Source: Sipunculus nudus (lineage: Eukaryota > Annelida > Sipuncula > Golfingiida > Sipunculidae). Taken from it: a stretch of 64,000 nucleotides of DNA. The DNA lies in NCBI GenBank assembly GCA_026874595.1, contig CM049308.1, positions 71,892,624 to 71,956,623 on the forward strand. Direction: 5' to 3'. Positions within the stretch are counted from its first letter, which is position 1, and each line of letters begins with the position of its first letter. Made by a program: the position numbers and the translations under genes. The notes under the pieces were generated by a model, which was given only the letters and a program-made list of their open reading frames with translations, had not been told where the DNA came from and ran no database searches. Shown here piece by piece: positions 1 through 12,290 of the stretch.

Positions 1-3000
1 AAGAATCCTGCAAAATCGTTTATTCCATCGATCTTTCATTCGAAGAAAAAGCTTTTTCAAAGCTCTATTCGGATAAACGACACTTTACTGTATAACTATT
101 GTGCCGATTGATCGGTTATATAAAAAAGAATGGAGAATATATATATGTACTCTCAGGAAAAAGGACTGTCACTTGAATATATAATATCATTTACATTCTT
201 TACCGTTCTAAAATTTATATTTCGTCATTCTCATCCACTTGAACTCTTTGAAGCTTTCAAATTATTTGTCATTTTCAGTTATCATTCAAGAGAGTATTTA
301 TATTCCTTCTTACCCTTCAGAGTACGTGCAAGGTTAGCGTCGGGAACAATGGCAAATTATCTAAGGAACCGGTAATCGAATTACATATATCATACATGCA
401 GATTTCTCATAACCGTTTATCTGAAGTTACAATAAACCGGAATATATATGGAGCTGCTTTTACAACTACAAACGAAAATCTGTGACATTGTAGGACTGAG
501 GCAAATCAAGAGTTAACGCACCTAATATTTGGCAATTTCTGTATTTAATATAACAAAAGTATAATGGTCAAATCAAGAAAATCACATGAAAAATTAGTAA
601 AATATTGGCATTGTTCGAGTGGAAGGGAAGACACATTGTCAGATCGAATATTGTGTGCAAGGGGGCCGAGCAACCGAAAGCTAGTGTACAAGAACCTGCA
701 CAAAGCTTATTTTAAAAAGGTGTCCAACATTTACATGACTTTTGATTAAATTGTTTATTAATTCAAATATAATACACTGCAAGAATTGATTTGCGTATAT
801 TACGAACGTCTCCGGGGATTTGCTTGTTTCAAGAAAAGATAATACACATTCATTAACGATGTTCCATAGATACCTGGTATATATTTACGGAAAAATTAAA
901 CATTAATTATAGTCAGTGTCATCTTGCGTACCTTGCGTTAAATAAAGAAATGTGTTGGTATCCGAATATTTGTCTATAGATTCTTATAAATTAAGGTGTA
1001 TTACAAATTGATTTAGAACATAAGGATTATGCTCCCAATAACTAAATGTTATTCAAACCCCCGTTTAAACGTTAAAATAATTTAAATGATAATAATTAAT
1101 GATTTTAAGAGTATGACTGTCTCAAGCAAACATACAATAGGAAATTGGTCACATATGATTTAAAGCACGTTTGACTAGACATACGGCGAATTTTATCACC
1201 AAACATCTGCTGATGAAATAGCTCATACATACACTTACAGAGCACATATACATACATAACACATATACCAGTAATGAAACAACCTGAGGAAAACTGTATC
1301 TGACTGACTTTCTATTTTCAGATTTTCTGACCTTTTTTATTTCGGTGTGTTATATTTCAATCTTGAAATTAATTCTGGACTGAGTGGTAAAGACTGAGGC
1401 AAACGCTGGTATCTCTTGATAATGTTTCTCGAGTGTTTGTATAACTTAATGCAGCACACAGATATGGGTTATAATTTCAAACATTGAATGCAGTGTCACG
1501 AATCACTTAGCAAGTTCCTCATTAGTTCAGAGCCAACGGGACCTTTAAAAAGGAAACGGTTGTCCTATGTTACATTAACAGACAATGCTGTATGCAAAAC
1601 AGGCCTACCTTGTGCTACCTTGTGTTAATCTAACGGTAATGGTTGAAAAAAGTTGTAAAAAGTTAAAAAGTTGAAGCTTATTTTGTTCGACGGTAGCCTC
1701 CTGTTTTACAACTTGAAATGTGTAGTCGTCAACTACCTGAAACCCCCCCCCAAATCAAGCTTTCAAGTATTCCTTCTCAAAATCATGATTCAGTAACATG
1801 GCCCTAATAGCCATGTATGGAGCGAGCTCTTCGTGGACAAAGTAATCGCCCTGTGTCACAAAAGTATATAATCATTTTAATTTAAAATTTATTGTGTTTA
1901 CCAGGTTACCTCCAAAATTTAATGGATTTGTCCTTGAATGGTATCATATCCTGCCACAAAATGTATTCCTGTTCTGGTTAGGAATTTTTCTTTCGGTTAG
2001 TTGCAATAACAGGGAAACATCCAAACCAACCAACGAATCAAGGGAAAAACATGATATATCTCTTGCAGAGATATAACAATGGTCAGCGGATATTGCAGGA
2101 GAAGGAATATGTATCATTTCAAAGTGTCCCATATTTGGAATCTTGCAGAGCGAATTGCTCTTAGGGTCTGAACAAGGGGGCTTAGCGCCCGAAAGCCGGT
2201 AGAATGGATCGCACCAAGCTAGTTCTAACAAAGGCTTTACTCTTTAAAGTAAATCAGTGCTGACAGACATATATAAAATATTGTTTTCGAGGTCTCTATG
2301 GCAGTCAATGCATCTTGCATAGTGCGATCTCTAAATTCTGGTACAGATTGTTCTGTCAAATGTAATGAACAGTTGTACCATCGTGGGTAGTCCAAGGGTT
2401 CTTTATCATAAAAGGTCACAGTGTATGGTACACAGTCGCAGCCAATTTAATTAACCTTAACCAGGGAAACTTCTCATAAATGTGCGGGAACTTAACAGAT
2501 GGCTTTGGGTATTAACAATGTCTTTTGTGTGGCAACTATATTCACTACATACTGGCTTGTTAACACACATGCTGCACACACTATCCATCAGAGGAAGTAA
2601 TATAACAACACCTGTCCTGCGTTACTTTGATCATGGACGAAAAGGAAAATAGCAGTACTCTGTCTTCTCTCCTGCTTCACTGAATCATCAGTCTGAAAAA
2701 ATGAATCCATTCAGTTAAAATGATATGAATAAAGACTGGTACATTCTTCATTTTCGCCATAATTCACAAGAAGGATATTTATTTTAGGAGCATGACATGA
2801 TTAATTCACCATTGACCGTGATGTAACAATCTGCTGCATGTTTGCCCTCGTCAATATCCCTTATATTGAGTCGCAAATCGAGAACAGTCTTAATGGGCTT
2901 ATGTTGTTCCGGGTTCCCGTTCAGGTTCCTTAAAAAGCAGCATCCATCAAACATGGTTTGAATTCTTCAAAACACAGAAAAATAAATTTCACTGGGGTTG

Positions 3001-3289
3001 ACTGTTGTGGCTTGTTTTTGTTTGATTCAAAATATGTTTAAATTTCATATTGAAACCACAACAATGAAAAGCCAGATCTGAGAGATATAATAAATAATCA
3101 AACTGTAGGTTCGCCTATATACAATAAGATCGAAAAAGGTCCCCTATAAACATTACAAATTTGAGACCAGTTAATTTCATGCTATAGTTCCATTCCTTTT
3201 TTCCATGGTTTGTTCTCATTTTAAGTGCGCACGACTCTTGTTCTAGCCACAAGCATGCGTAACTTAAAGAAATCAATAACCATTTTTGT

Positions 3290-3770
3290 ATGTTCTTTTT
3301 CTTATCAACGTTTAATTGGCTCAAATTTAAATACGTTTCAAAGTTCAAATTAAAACACCAGTTCCATTTTTTAAAACGCCCTGGTGTTTCAAAACAAAGC
3401 GGGTCTTACATCTTTGCATACATGGTTCAGTTTGAAACATGTTTCAAGGATAAGTGGTGTAAATATGTTTCGCATCATGTATTAAGTGAATTACATGTTT
3501 TAGTATATGCATGTCTTAACCTGAAACACGCGCTTTACTGAAATGAATCTTACATGTTTCAAATAAACGGTCACTTATTTCAACTTAAAACTGGGAAAAA
3601 ATTGTAAAACGCCTTTCAGTTCCATTTTTCAAAACTTGTTTCCTATTTCTAAGCATGTTTCAGCTTCAACATGTTTCATATATTCAAAAACATATTTCAA
3701 GGAATATTACATCTCTAGCATGCTCAAAATACATCTCTATGATGCTTTAATATTTCAAAGGATATCACAA
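3290..3770. repeat. Degenerate GTTTCA-rich region
   Basis: Variants of ATGTTTCA/TGAAACAT recur about ten times in 480 bases, for example near 3330, 3388, 3438, 3467, 3555, 3655, 3672 and 3694. Several are followed by AAG or AAA. Spacing is irregular, so this looks like a decayed tandem repeat or low-complexity drift and not a clean array. No function is visible. Confidence 0.35.
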
Positions 3771-5606
3771 ACTGTATCATAGAGCCATTGCAGAATAATG
3801 ACACAGTCACAGTGTCTTTGTGTATCGGCCTTAAATGAGTATTTCAGACATTATTTATCTAGCAAGAAGATAATAAATGCAAATAATGTTTTGTATACTG
3901 GTAAAACGGTTAATTTGTATTTAGAATAACAAATGACGATCACAAATCACGAGGTTTATATGAAGTTTATAGATTTTGCAACAAAGTTTATTATATTTAA
4001 AATGATTGAATCGAATGATATTGATAAACACAAAATAAAAAAGTAGTCCAATATTAAATTGTAACTCACAAGTATATATATTTGTTGATTATATAAAATA
4101 AAAGTGTTTCCTGTGAAAACAGTTTATCGGTATTGTAATTTTATTTGTTACTGTTACATTTATTTCAGTTAATAGCCAGACTGATCTCTTGCAAAGCTTA
4201 AAATCTGTTGTTCTTTCCCTAAAATATCTCAAAATAACAGAAATTTTATATGTTATTTAATGTTACAATAAGAAACAAATACATCTTATTTTAACATTTT
4301 AGCCCCTTGCAAATTGAAATGGATAAAATGCATTCTACAAGAAATGGACTTAAATTACTGAGCACAGGCAGGCAGGCAGCTTGTGGGATTCGTGATGACA
4401 ATATCTCACTCCTTTCAGCAAACTGTAATGAAGTTAATTATATAACTTCCTTATATCTGCTAATTCTTTTATGGTTTGGACTGACCTTTATGTCATTTCC
4501 ACTGTACGTAACACTGTAGAGTAACAGAGAAGACAGTTTTTAGAACTAAGGGTTTTTAGATAATCTATTATACCTTTCAGTTTCAGACCTTAGGCTATAT
4601 CAGCGATATTCGTTTCACAAATCATTAAGCCAACTGTGGCCCAGTTGTAAATACCATTCCCGTCAGATTATCTGCGTCTCAACTGTTTCTGTGTTCTTAG
4701 GTAGTGCCTGCTGCGTATCTTCAACAGCTGATTATACTTCATTTAAAAGGGCCCAATCACCAATCAGAACCTTATAAACTAAAGGTAATCCTTTGGAGCT
4801 CTTTTTAAAAATAGACAAGAAAACGTAATTATCACCCCACACAGGCTGCTGGTTTTGTTTATATTAACGTGTTTATAATATGTAGGGGCCCGTCAAAATA
4901 ATCAAAACAAATTCAACAAGGGTGTCTTGCAGCAAGTCGGATAAGCCAGAGTTTGCAAATGGCGTTTTGCAACAAGTGATTTTTCTACCTCCACATATAT
5001 GCAACCTACCACCTTAGGTTACATGTTTTCCCCGTTTGTCAACATTGTTGTGTTTACAAACATGTTGTTGATAAACAAGTTCATACATTCTTCACGAAGA
5101 CCTTATATTAAAACTTTTCACAACCAGAATTACCCTTCGATCATTAATATATACACAGAGGAAGCCAGAAATCACATCAATTCTTTTTCAAAAGGTAGTT
5201 GAATGGGCACCTTTAACTGCCAATTAAAAAGTAAAAACAGCGAAATATTAAGCGGAAAAGGGAACATATCACCCCTGTAAACAATGTAACGATGTAAACA
5301 TGTTTTAAACATTTCTAAGGCATGTTTAGTTATTTCATCTGTTGCTCATAAAGGTATATTTGATGAAACATGTTAATCACATATGTGAGTCACAAATCAT
5401 GTTTTCATTTTATGCGTGTAATAATTAATATCACACATGAGAGAAATGGCACATCTTGAAGGTGACCCGTTAATTTCTGATGATAATAAAGACCAACATT
5501 TACATCAAGTAAACTTAATTGATTATAAGACTTGGGTAATCTAGATTTTAACCGACTCGAACCTAAGCCAGAGTGTTTATTATCATGACAATGTCTGATC
5601 ACTCAG

Positions 5607-5896
5607 AGAACTCGAGTACTCCTTACAGCGCTAGTATCAAGGATCTGCTTTTCAAAAGCTCTACATTAAATCTGACAATAAGTGTGAAGGTGTTATGACA
5701 CTTTAATTTGCAAAAACCACTTAATATTCTTAAGAAAATGGATTAATAACTTCATGAATAACGTGCTTTATTATCTCAAAATGTAGGCCGACACTCGATA
5801 AGTCGAGCTGTAAATCAGGACTCGACTACTTGGTTTCGGTCACTCCGAGTCCTTCCAGCACCAGTATCTGGGATCTCTTTTTCAGGACCTCTCAGG
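5607..5896. repeat. Diverged direct duplication (two ~55-bp copies)
   Basis: Segments 5607-5661 and 5843-5896 align: both run from a GAGT..CCTT start through AGTATC..GGATCT and TTTTCA to CTCT. They are about 235 bases apart on the same strand. This could be part of a dispersed repeat whose other copies lie outside the window. Confidence 0.4.
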
Positions 5897-6300
5897 GTCG
5901 ATATCATATATTTTCACAACCACCATTGATTCGGGCTAGTAGTGTTTTTAGGGGACATTTACCTGTCTATAAAACAATTGAGAAATCCTTCCTACTGGTT
6001 AAAGGATAAAAAATGTGCGACATTTCTTGAAAAGCTGCATTTTATTAACACCAAAGGATACTGTTACTTCGACATGAAATTGGACAGTCAGCTTTACCGA
6101 ACAACTATCCGCTTCAGTGGAGGCATAATTATTGTACAGGGTTGTTTAGATCAGTTTTTATGGCTCATACATAAACCGAATTATTATTTTCTCCATTAGT
6201 GGACCCAACCTCTCGCCAGCCAATAAAATACCCGGATTAGCCTTGTTCGTGATGACCATTTGATATGCGCCTTGTTTCAAGGGGGACAGGAGGGCATGAC

Positions 6301-6334
6301 ACCCCCCCCCCCCCCCACCCCACACACTAACACA
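6301..6334. repeat. C homopolymer followed by CACA-rich tract
   Basis: An uninterrupted run of about 16 C is followed by CCCCACACAC and repeated ACAC(C)CTA units. It is G-quadruplex or i-motif prone and also a likely place for sequencing length error. Confidence 0.8.
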
Positions 6335-6451
6335 CCCTAACACACATTTTAAGGAATGCAGGATACCTTTTTTTGGAATTGTATTTTTAATACAATAGGC
6401 ATTTCACCATAGATACCATAAAGATTTCCGGCATCTGGGTAGTTTTTTTTT

Positions 6452-7040
6452 TTTAGGTCAGCTGACTGTAAGTCATCTGAGCTACAGCGATCACCCTTTG
6501 TCCGTCGCCCGTCCGGCCGTCTGGCCGTCCGGCCATCCGGTCGTCTGTCCGTTAACAGGGCACAAATCGTAACTGCTGGACCTGGAATCTTCTTACTTGA
6601 CATTCAGGGAGGTCCCAGGGTTACCCATATTCTTCAAGCTATGGGGCTCCGAAGTACCCCCAAGAATAATGGAAAACTTAATACAAAAGCTCCAGTATCT
6701 GAACAACTAATGTATTGATAACCATGATTTTTTTGCATAGATATTGGTCATGGAATGTTTCATCACTTTCTGCAGACTTGTGGTGCCACCTGTATTTTAA
6801 TCGATTTTTACGATTTTTTTCTCTATTTTTGAGACCTGAAATGATGGGGTCATCTGTTTAAAGGGCACAAATCATAACAACTGGACCTAGAATATTTCTC
6901 TCAATATGCAGGGAGGTCCATGAAAAGTCTCCCTGGAAACCTCAAATTAGGTCGTTACCCATATTCGTCAAGCTAAGGAGCTTATAAGCACCCTTAGCAT
7001 AACTGAAAATGTGATACCAAAGCAGGGCACAAATTATAAC
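6452..7040 (+). repeat. Dispersed repeat family B, copy 1
   Basis: It begins with a GCTGACTGTAAGTCAT..GAGC block, followed by a CCGTCG/CCGG-rich stretch of short repeats. It then carries internal units starting GGGCACAAAT..TAAC..CTGGACCT at about 6558, 6860 and 7023. The same start block and units occur at 34858-35560, so this is a two-copy dispersed family with internal tandem structure. No open reading frame spans it, so it is non-autonomous. A SINE interrupts its right side. Confidence 0.65.
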
Positions 7041-7213
7041 CATTGTTGGCACTCGGTAGTCGGTAATGGTGGAGGAAACCGGAGGACCCGGAGAAAACCA
7101 CCGACCTTGGACGGGCCAATACAACCATTTCTCATAGCCACAGCGGGAATCGAACCCGGGTCGCCAGCGGAGAAGCTAGGCCGAGCGTTTTACCACTCAG
7201 CTATCCAGTTCCC
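7041..7213 (-). mobile_element. tRNA-derived SINE, minus strand
   Basis: On the minus strand the element starts GGGAACTGGATAGC and carries a perfect RNA polymerase III A box, TAGCTGAGTGG (complement of 7193-7203). It also has a perfect B box, GGTTCGATTCC (complement of 7146-7156), 37 bases further on. The body after the tRNA-like head contains CTCCGGGTCCTCCGGTTTCC, a type of SINE body common in mollusc genomes. The head does not end in a full acceptor stem and continues straight into the body, so this is a SINE and not a tRNA gene. It sits inside family B copy 1, directly after a GGGCACAAATTATAACC unit. The 3' tail and target duplication are not clear. Confidence 0.8.
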
Positions 7214-7469
7214 TATTAGTTTCCTGTGGAAGGACATTGTCAACATATCAGTCGGCTGAGCATCATGACCCATGGGTCAATTGTTAAATTTCTTTCAATA
7301 ATGCATCTAATATTTAAAATATGGTAGCCTACAATATAACATATTTTAATGTATGGAGTTCAATTAATTTAAATCAAATGTAAATCATGAATTGTTGAAA
7401 ATGTACAAAAATTACGTTCATATAACCAAAATATATGCTCCATAACATGAGAAAAAGTCTAATTTTCTT

Positions 7470-7560
7470 GGAGGGAAGAGGAGGGTTTTTTGGAGTGGGG
7501 GGGGGGGGGTTCCTTACTTTTAAGAAAGGGGGGGGGGGTGTCTTTTCCCCGGGGAAAACG
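7470..7560. repeat. G-run cluster
   Basis: Several G runs (about 13 G near 7497-7509 and 9 G near 7529-7537) alternate with GAGGG and TTTT tracts and end at the palindrome TTTTCCCCGGGGAAAA. Open frames across it on both strands are low-complexity artefacts of the G-runs. It could form a G-quadruplex. Confidence 0.7.
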
Positions 7561-8272
7561 TTTCCCAAGTCGGTGTACTCCTGTGAATGTCCCACTCAAA
7601 TTTTCCCAAGTAAACACTTTAAGTGTCAAAAACAGACACCTTCTGTACAATGATTCTGTTTGCAAATTATATATTATTCAAGAGTTCTTGTATTGCAAGT
7701 GTCGGTGGGAATAGTCTGATCTCAGGGGCCCTGTATGAACTGCTCTCTAGATACCAGATGGCAATTTGTATTCGCAGGTCTATCAATAACACTGCAGCTA
7801 GAACGCATAAAAGTTTTAAAAAGTACGTGTTTCTCTTGTATGATGTAAAAGGATATTCTCCGTAGGGACATTAAGAAAGCTTTAAAATGCAGGAGAACTG
7901 AATTACGACAAGACTGAGAGATCCAGAAAGGGAAACGAAGCCAATAAAGCTAAACCGAGTATTAAAACACCCTTTGAATAAATCAGTCGGTGCCCCAGGA
8001 AAACTTATAATTTTACATCAATGAAATAATTCTTTTTTGTTTTCAGGTGCAAAGAAAACTATTTAAAGACACTTGCATATGCATTTGTTTTTTTTTTATT
8101 ATTTTTTTTTTTGTTTATTATCAAGACCGTGGTGTCATGCTATCGTCGGCGTTTGTTGGTTGGTTTGATTAATAGTATGTTCCCTCGTAGACATCTACGT
8201 TAACACATTAACGGACCTTTTATGAAATAATAACTGTACTAGTATATCAGTTTGTTTTTCTCCTTAAAAATA

Positions 8273-8445
8273 CAGTGGAACCACCCCACCTTGCGACCAC
8301 CCCACTGCTGCGACCCCTCACAATTACCACCACTGTTCTTGGCCCCGAATATATGATCCAGGTAACTTAGACTTTTACAATTACGCCCACTTCCAAATTC
8401 CGACCACATAGTCCCTAAGGTGGTCGTAGCTGTGGGCGTCATCAA
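8273..8445. mobile_element. Possible pogo/Tigger-like end or MITE fragment
   Basis: CAGTGGAACC at 8273 is followed by repeated GCGACCACC/CCGACCAC words. Near 8421 there is the inverted word GGTGGTCGTAGC. A CAGTGGAACC-type terminus followed by ACGACCACC words is typical of pogo-like MITEs. The matching right terminus (GGTTCCACTG) was not found, so this is at best a broken copy. Confidence 0.35.
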
Positions 8446-8717
8446 GTGTATAGGATGTCACAGAGGAGACGTATTTAAAAACTGCCGACTTGGTAATAAA
8501 ACAGTATTCTAAGGCTGAACAACCATAACACCCCTAAATAAAACCTGAAATACTGCTGAATGAAGGCGCATCGATTTATCGTCAAAAATGGAGGGGGGTG
8601 GCATATGGTTGGCACTTTCTATGGATTGAGGATGAAGTGTTGAGTATAATAAGAAGGATTTGGTATAAAGAATGAGAATGAGAAATGAACTTACTCAAAC
8701 TCAGTCAAGAGGTCAGA

Positions 8718-8720
<3 letters not shown>

Positions 8721-8798
<78 letters not shown>
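8721..8798. repeat. Compound microsatellite (TA)n(GA)n
   Basis: About 20 TA dinucleotides (8721-8761) pass directly into about 18 GA dinucleotides (8762-8798). The same compound type, in complementary orientation, is seen at 25987-26144 and 26501-26580. Confidence 0.97.
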
Positions 8799-8800
<2 letters not shown>

Positions 8801-10214
8801 TTAAGCTAAATTGAAAATTCGACCATAATGTTATAGTGTGCAAATTGGTGAATGCCTAGTAAGCTCAATGCATGGTGTAAACTAAATCTCTAATGATGTC
8901 TTTCTGGGTAGACTAATTCTGAGCGTGAATCGGTTGAGAAATTATTCAAGGTTGACATGAGCTCATGGCGCCATATCTGCATGTACATGCAGGTATTAAG
9001 CAACGGGATCAAAATCCTGTTAAGAATTCCACTTACCAGATTGCGTTTTCACAGGTTCATAAGCCTTGGTGTGAAAAGTTAATGCCAAAATATATCAAAA
9101 TTTGAAACACATTAGGTGGATGAAGGATGTTTATGGGTTCATAACTGAAATGAGAATCAAATAATGGGTATCCTCTCATGGAAAAGCGTAGCAAGGGTTC
9201 ATTTAGTTATTTGCAAAATAAAGGGAGAAAATGAAGGCAATTAAGCAAATTCTAACCAATCATTGCAAGTGAACTTTTCTGGTGCTACAACTTCACATGA
9301 CCACGTCCTTGACCTTATTGATATGAGAAAAGTTGCCCCATGTTTAATATCCCAAATAAATTATGGTGAATATCGGTTCCAAAAGCAAATTTATTAAAAA
9401 CTTAAAAGATATAGCAATAGACTTTATAAAGGATATATGGTAGCCACATATTTTTTTCAACTCTTAGGCAATATTTATGAACTGAAATGTTTTGGAATAG
9501 ATTTATTAACAACTAATATTATTTAAATACTCTAATACACCAAAGAGGTCAGGTCACAGTTCAGGTCATGGGTGACCAGAGTATGCCTCAGCAATATGGC
9601 TGTGGCAGTAACGGTCTTCTGCTATTCTGTCCAAGATAAAATGTATACTCACAAATTAAGGATAGATAGGAAGAATGAACAAAGTTTAAAGGGGCCAATC
9701 ACCTAAAATGCATGTTATCACGAATAATACCTTCTTCCCTTTAAAATTAATCTGTACCTGACAAAATACTGGGTTGAAACCTTTTGCCTACTCCTGTAAA
9801 TGAGTGTTAAAAATAGTGGACCGGGCGCGATCACAGGTGTCAACATAAATACAGCGCGTGGGGCCGCGTGCATTGTGCAGCAACAATACGTGTCAATCAG
9901 CAGATGCCCTGACTGACTTGGCCCAAAAAAATGTTATACATGTTCCTGCCGGCTAAAACACCCCTTGGACCTCCAGTTACATGGCCATGTTATGGTTAAC
10001 AGACACATGTCGACTGTGTTTACCAACACGCAAAGCCCAAAAAAGGTATTAAACAGCCATATGTGCAAGGTACCGATACTTGGCTGGGATTTTTTTTCTG
10101 GGAAACTTTTGTATAAAGCAAAACTGAACTGACAGTGTGAAAGAATAGGCATAATATTGCGCCTGATTATGTCCCTTTAAGCTGCATCTGATCCCTAATG
10201 ACTCTTATATTAGT

Positions 10215-10236
10215 TCCTTCTGGAATTCCAGAAGGA
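10215..10236. promoter_or_regulatory. Perfect 22-bp palindrome
   Basis: The half TCCTTCTGGAA is followed at once by its exact complement TTCCAGAAGGA. It contains two TTCnnGAA units back to back, which resembles heat-shock-factor half sites but with zero spacing between units, so a functional site is doubtful. No nearby gene is recognised. Confidence 0.4.
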
Positions 10237-12159
10237 CTGCTACGCAAAATCATGAGACCATATTCAAGGCGCAGTATGGAGCCAGGGTTTCCTGGTTTCT
10301 AGTTCTCAGCCTTGCACCAAGGCAGGATGGAGGGGTGGATGGCGGGTGTCAAATGGCGAAACAGGCAGCATTTTGAGGCCGGTTTTTTTGTAAACACGAC
10401 TTTATAAATGAACAGGTATGCGGCCCGGACTGCATGGATCCTGGTCGCTGATTGGCTGCAGCCCAGACAGTAAAACCTCGTCAGTACGTTATCAGATTAT
10501 CGTTAGCAGATTGGCTCAGATCGCCGTGTACGTTCTGTTATGGTAAACAAAATAATGAAGTGAAGTGCGTGCAACAAAAATTCCTTTCACCCTACGGGAG
10601 GAAAGTAGGAATTTATGATATACACACCACTCACACTAACACGTAGCGATTGGGAACACAGAAACTGATGATTGAGCCCAAAGGGCCATGGACATTTATT
10701 GGTTGCAAAGTTTTGGAACTTTAAACAATATAGAAATGTTAACTTATGAAATTATATATGATTTAACTAGGTATGGTGGGATCAAAACCGCAAAACGGGA
10801 ACGCAGAGATTGGGAAACGCTGTGCATGCAACATAAATCTCCCTTCGACCTATGGGCGAAAGTAGGCATAAAAAATGAGTTATCACATACTAAGGCTTTC
10901 TAATTATATATATTAATTCAAAAATATCTTCGCAACAAATATAAATTTGCTTAATATATATTCACCCCTTCTGGTAGGAGTTACAGAAAACGTATAGTAC
11001 TGAAGAGCGGATGTTCCAAATTTGCTGAAAATACAGGGAGTTAAATATCAATTAGGTATGGTTAAGTTGTTTTACAGAATTTATGCATTCTTTACCTGTA
11101 TAGGACAGGGAGTCGAACGTATTCCAAATTTACCACGTATAAAATGGTACTGTTGATGATTTATTTAATCTTGTGACTCATTTTATTGAAATGTGTGTCT
11201 TCCCTCAGCTGTCGGTGCTGGAAATTATGATTATCGGTACACTGTAGCTCACTTTACGAAATGGTGAAGCCGCTGTCATTGTTCATTGTAACCTGGAACC
11301 GATACCCCAGGATGTATTGAAGGCGACACCGTCCATGTTGAATCTCTTGATCATGTGATGATATGAAGTACCCCGGTCTCATCATGCGTTAACACAGGAA
11401 GTCTCAGTTAGCCTGAGGGTTCACTTTACTGATATCTTAAACCGGTCCATCTGTAACGGAGGAACTACACACAGATCCATTAAAATTGTACGGTGCGTAA
11501 TTATCTTTGGGAGACATGTTTGTGTGCGGCCAGTTTCGCAAGAAGAATTACCAGTATACTGAGTAATGACGGGAACTTTTTCTTTTTTTAGGTGTTGCCA
11601 GAAGGTACATAAACATATCTTACCGTTGATCTAGTTTATTTTTTAGTATCAGTGTACTTGATGGTCGTGAGGCGGCGTCAAAATGATAAAAAAATACATG
11701 TTGTTCGATTTTCCTCGAGATTTACAGTCAGTTCGTGACATTGGTAGCCCCATTTTCTCACTTCTTGATAGACTTTTTTATGTCAGGAAAGCAAAATTCT
11801 GCTAGAAGAGAAGAAACAATCCTTAAGTGATATTGATGAGGATTTAATCCTTCCTTTCTATTCGACAGTGGTGTTTAACCTAGCAGATCGAGACGGGGTC
11901 TGAGTGTGTTGTGTAATATTTCATGTCACCACTATATATAAAGGAACGGGTCCTTCAAAGTTCAAAGGACATGAAGCGTTGATATATTTTCCAGATTTCC
12001 TGCACACATTTTAGATGGTGTCCTTATAAACATCACCATATCCTTTGAACAGAAACTTGTTTTACTTACATGTCATACCAACGGTATATTTTAAGTCGTA
12101 TGTATGCTTTTCTCGTGACCAATTTCCATTTATATATATATATAAAATACACATAGAAT

Positions 12160-12249
12160 TTCAATACATCATAGTAAAAGTGCTCGACCATGCAGGGGAG
12201 CATTTATAATGTATCATAAACAGTTAGTTTAACAAACAGTTTATGATAC

Positions 12250-12290
<41 letters not shown>
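12160..12290 (+). repeat. Core-plus-hairpin repeat, copy 1, with (TA)n tail
   Basis: A roughly 48-bp core (12160-12207) contains CAATACATCATAG, GTGCTCGACC and GCAGGGGAGCATTTAT, with a short TGCTC/GAGCA stem inside it. A near-perfect palindrome follows at once, with arms 12206-12229 and 12231-12254 (22 of 24 positions match). Then comes a (TA)n run to about 12288. The core recurs at 26168-26215, followed by a different and longer palindrome. No known family was recognised. Confidence 0.6.

Larger units (their letters stand above)
1..6450. other. Gene-poor AT-rich stretch
   Basis: No convincing exon, RNA gene or complete mobile element was recognised. The short open frames lack splice context and recognisable protein motifs. 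The stretch holds a GTTTCA-rich degenerate repeat (3290-3770), a diverged direct duplication (5607-5661 and 5843-5896) and a C-run at 6301-6316. It is most likely intron or intergenic sequence. Confidence 0.6.

Noticed and set aside
7145-7213. Possible tRNA gene on the minus strand
   Set aside because: A and B boxes are present, but the 5' and 3' acceptor strands do not pair and the sequence continues into a SINE body.
7374-7714. Proline-rich and glycine-rich frames on both strands
   Set aside because: They are made by G-runs and shift frame with each run; no other support.
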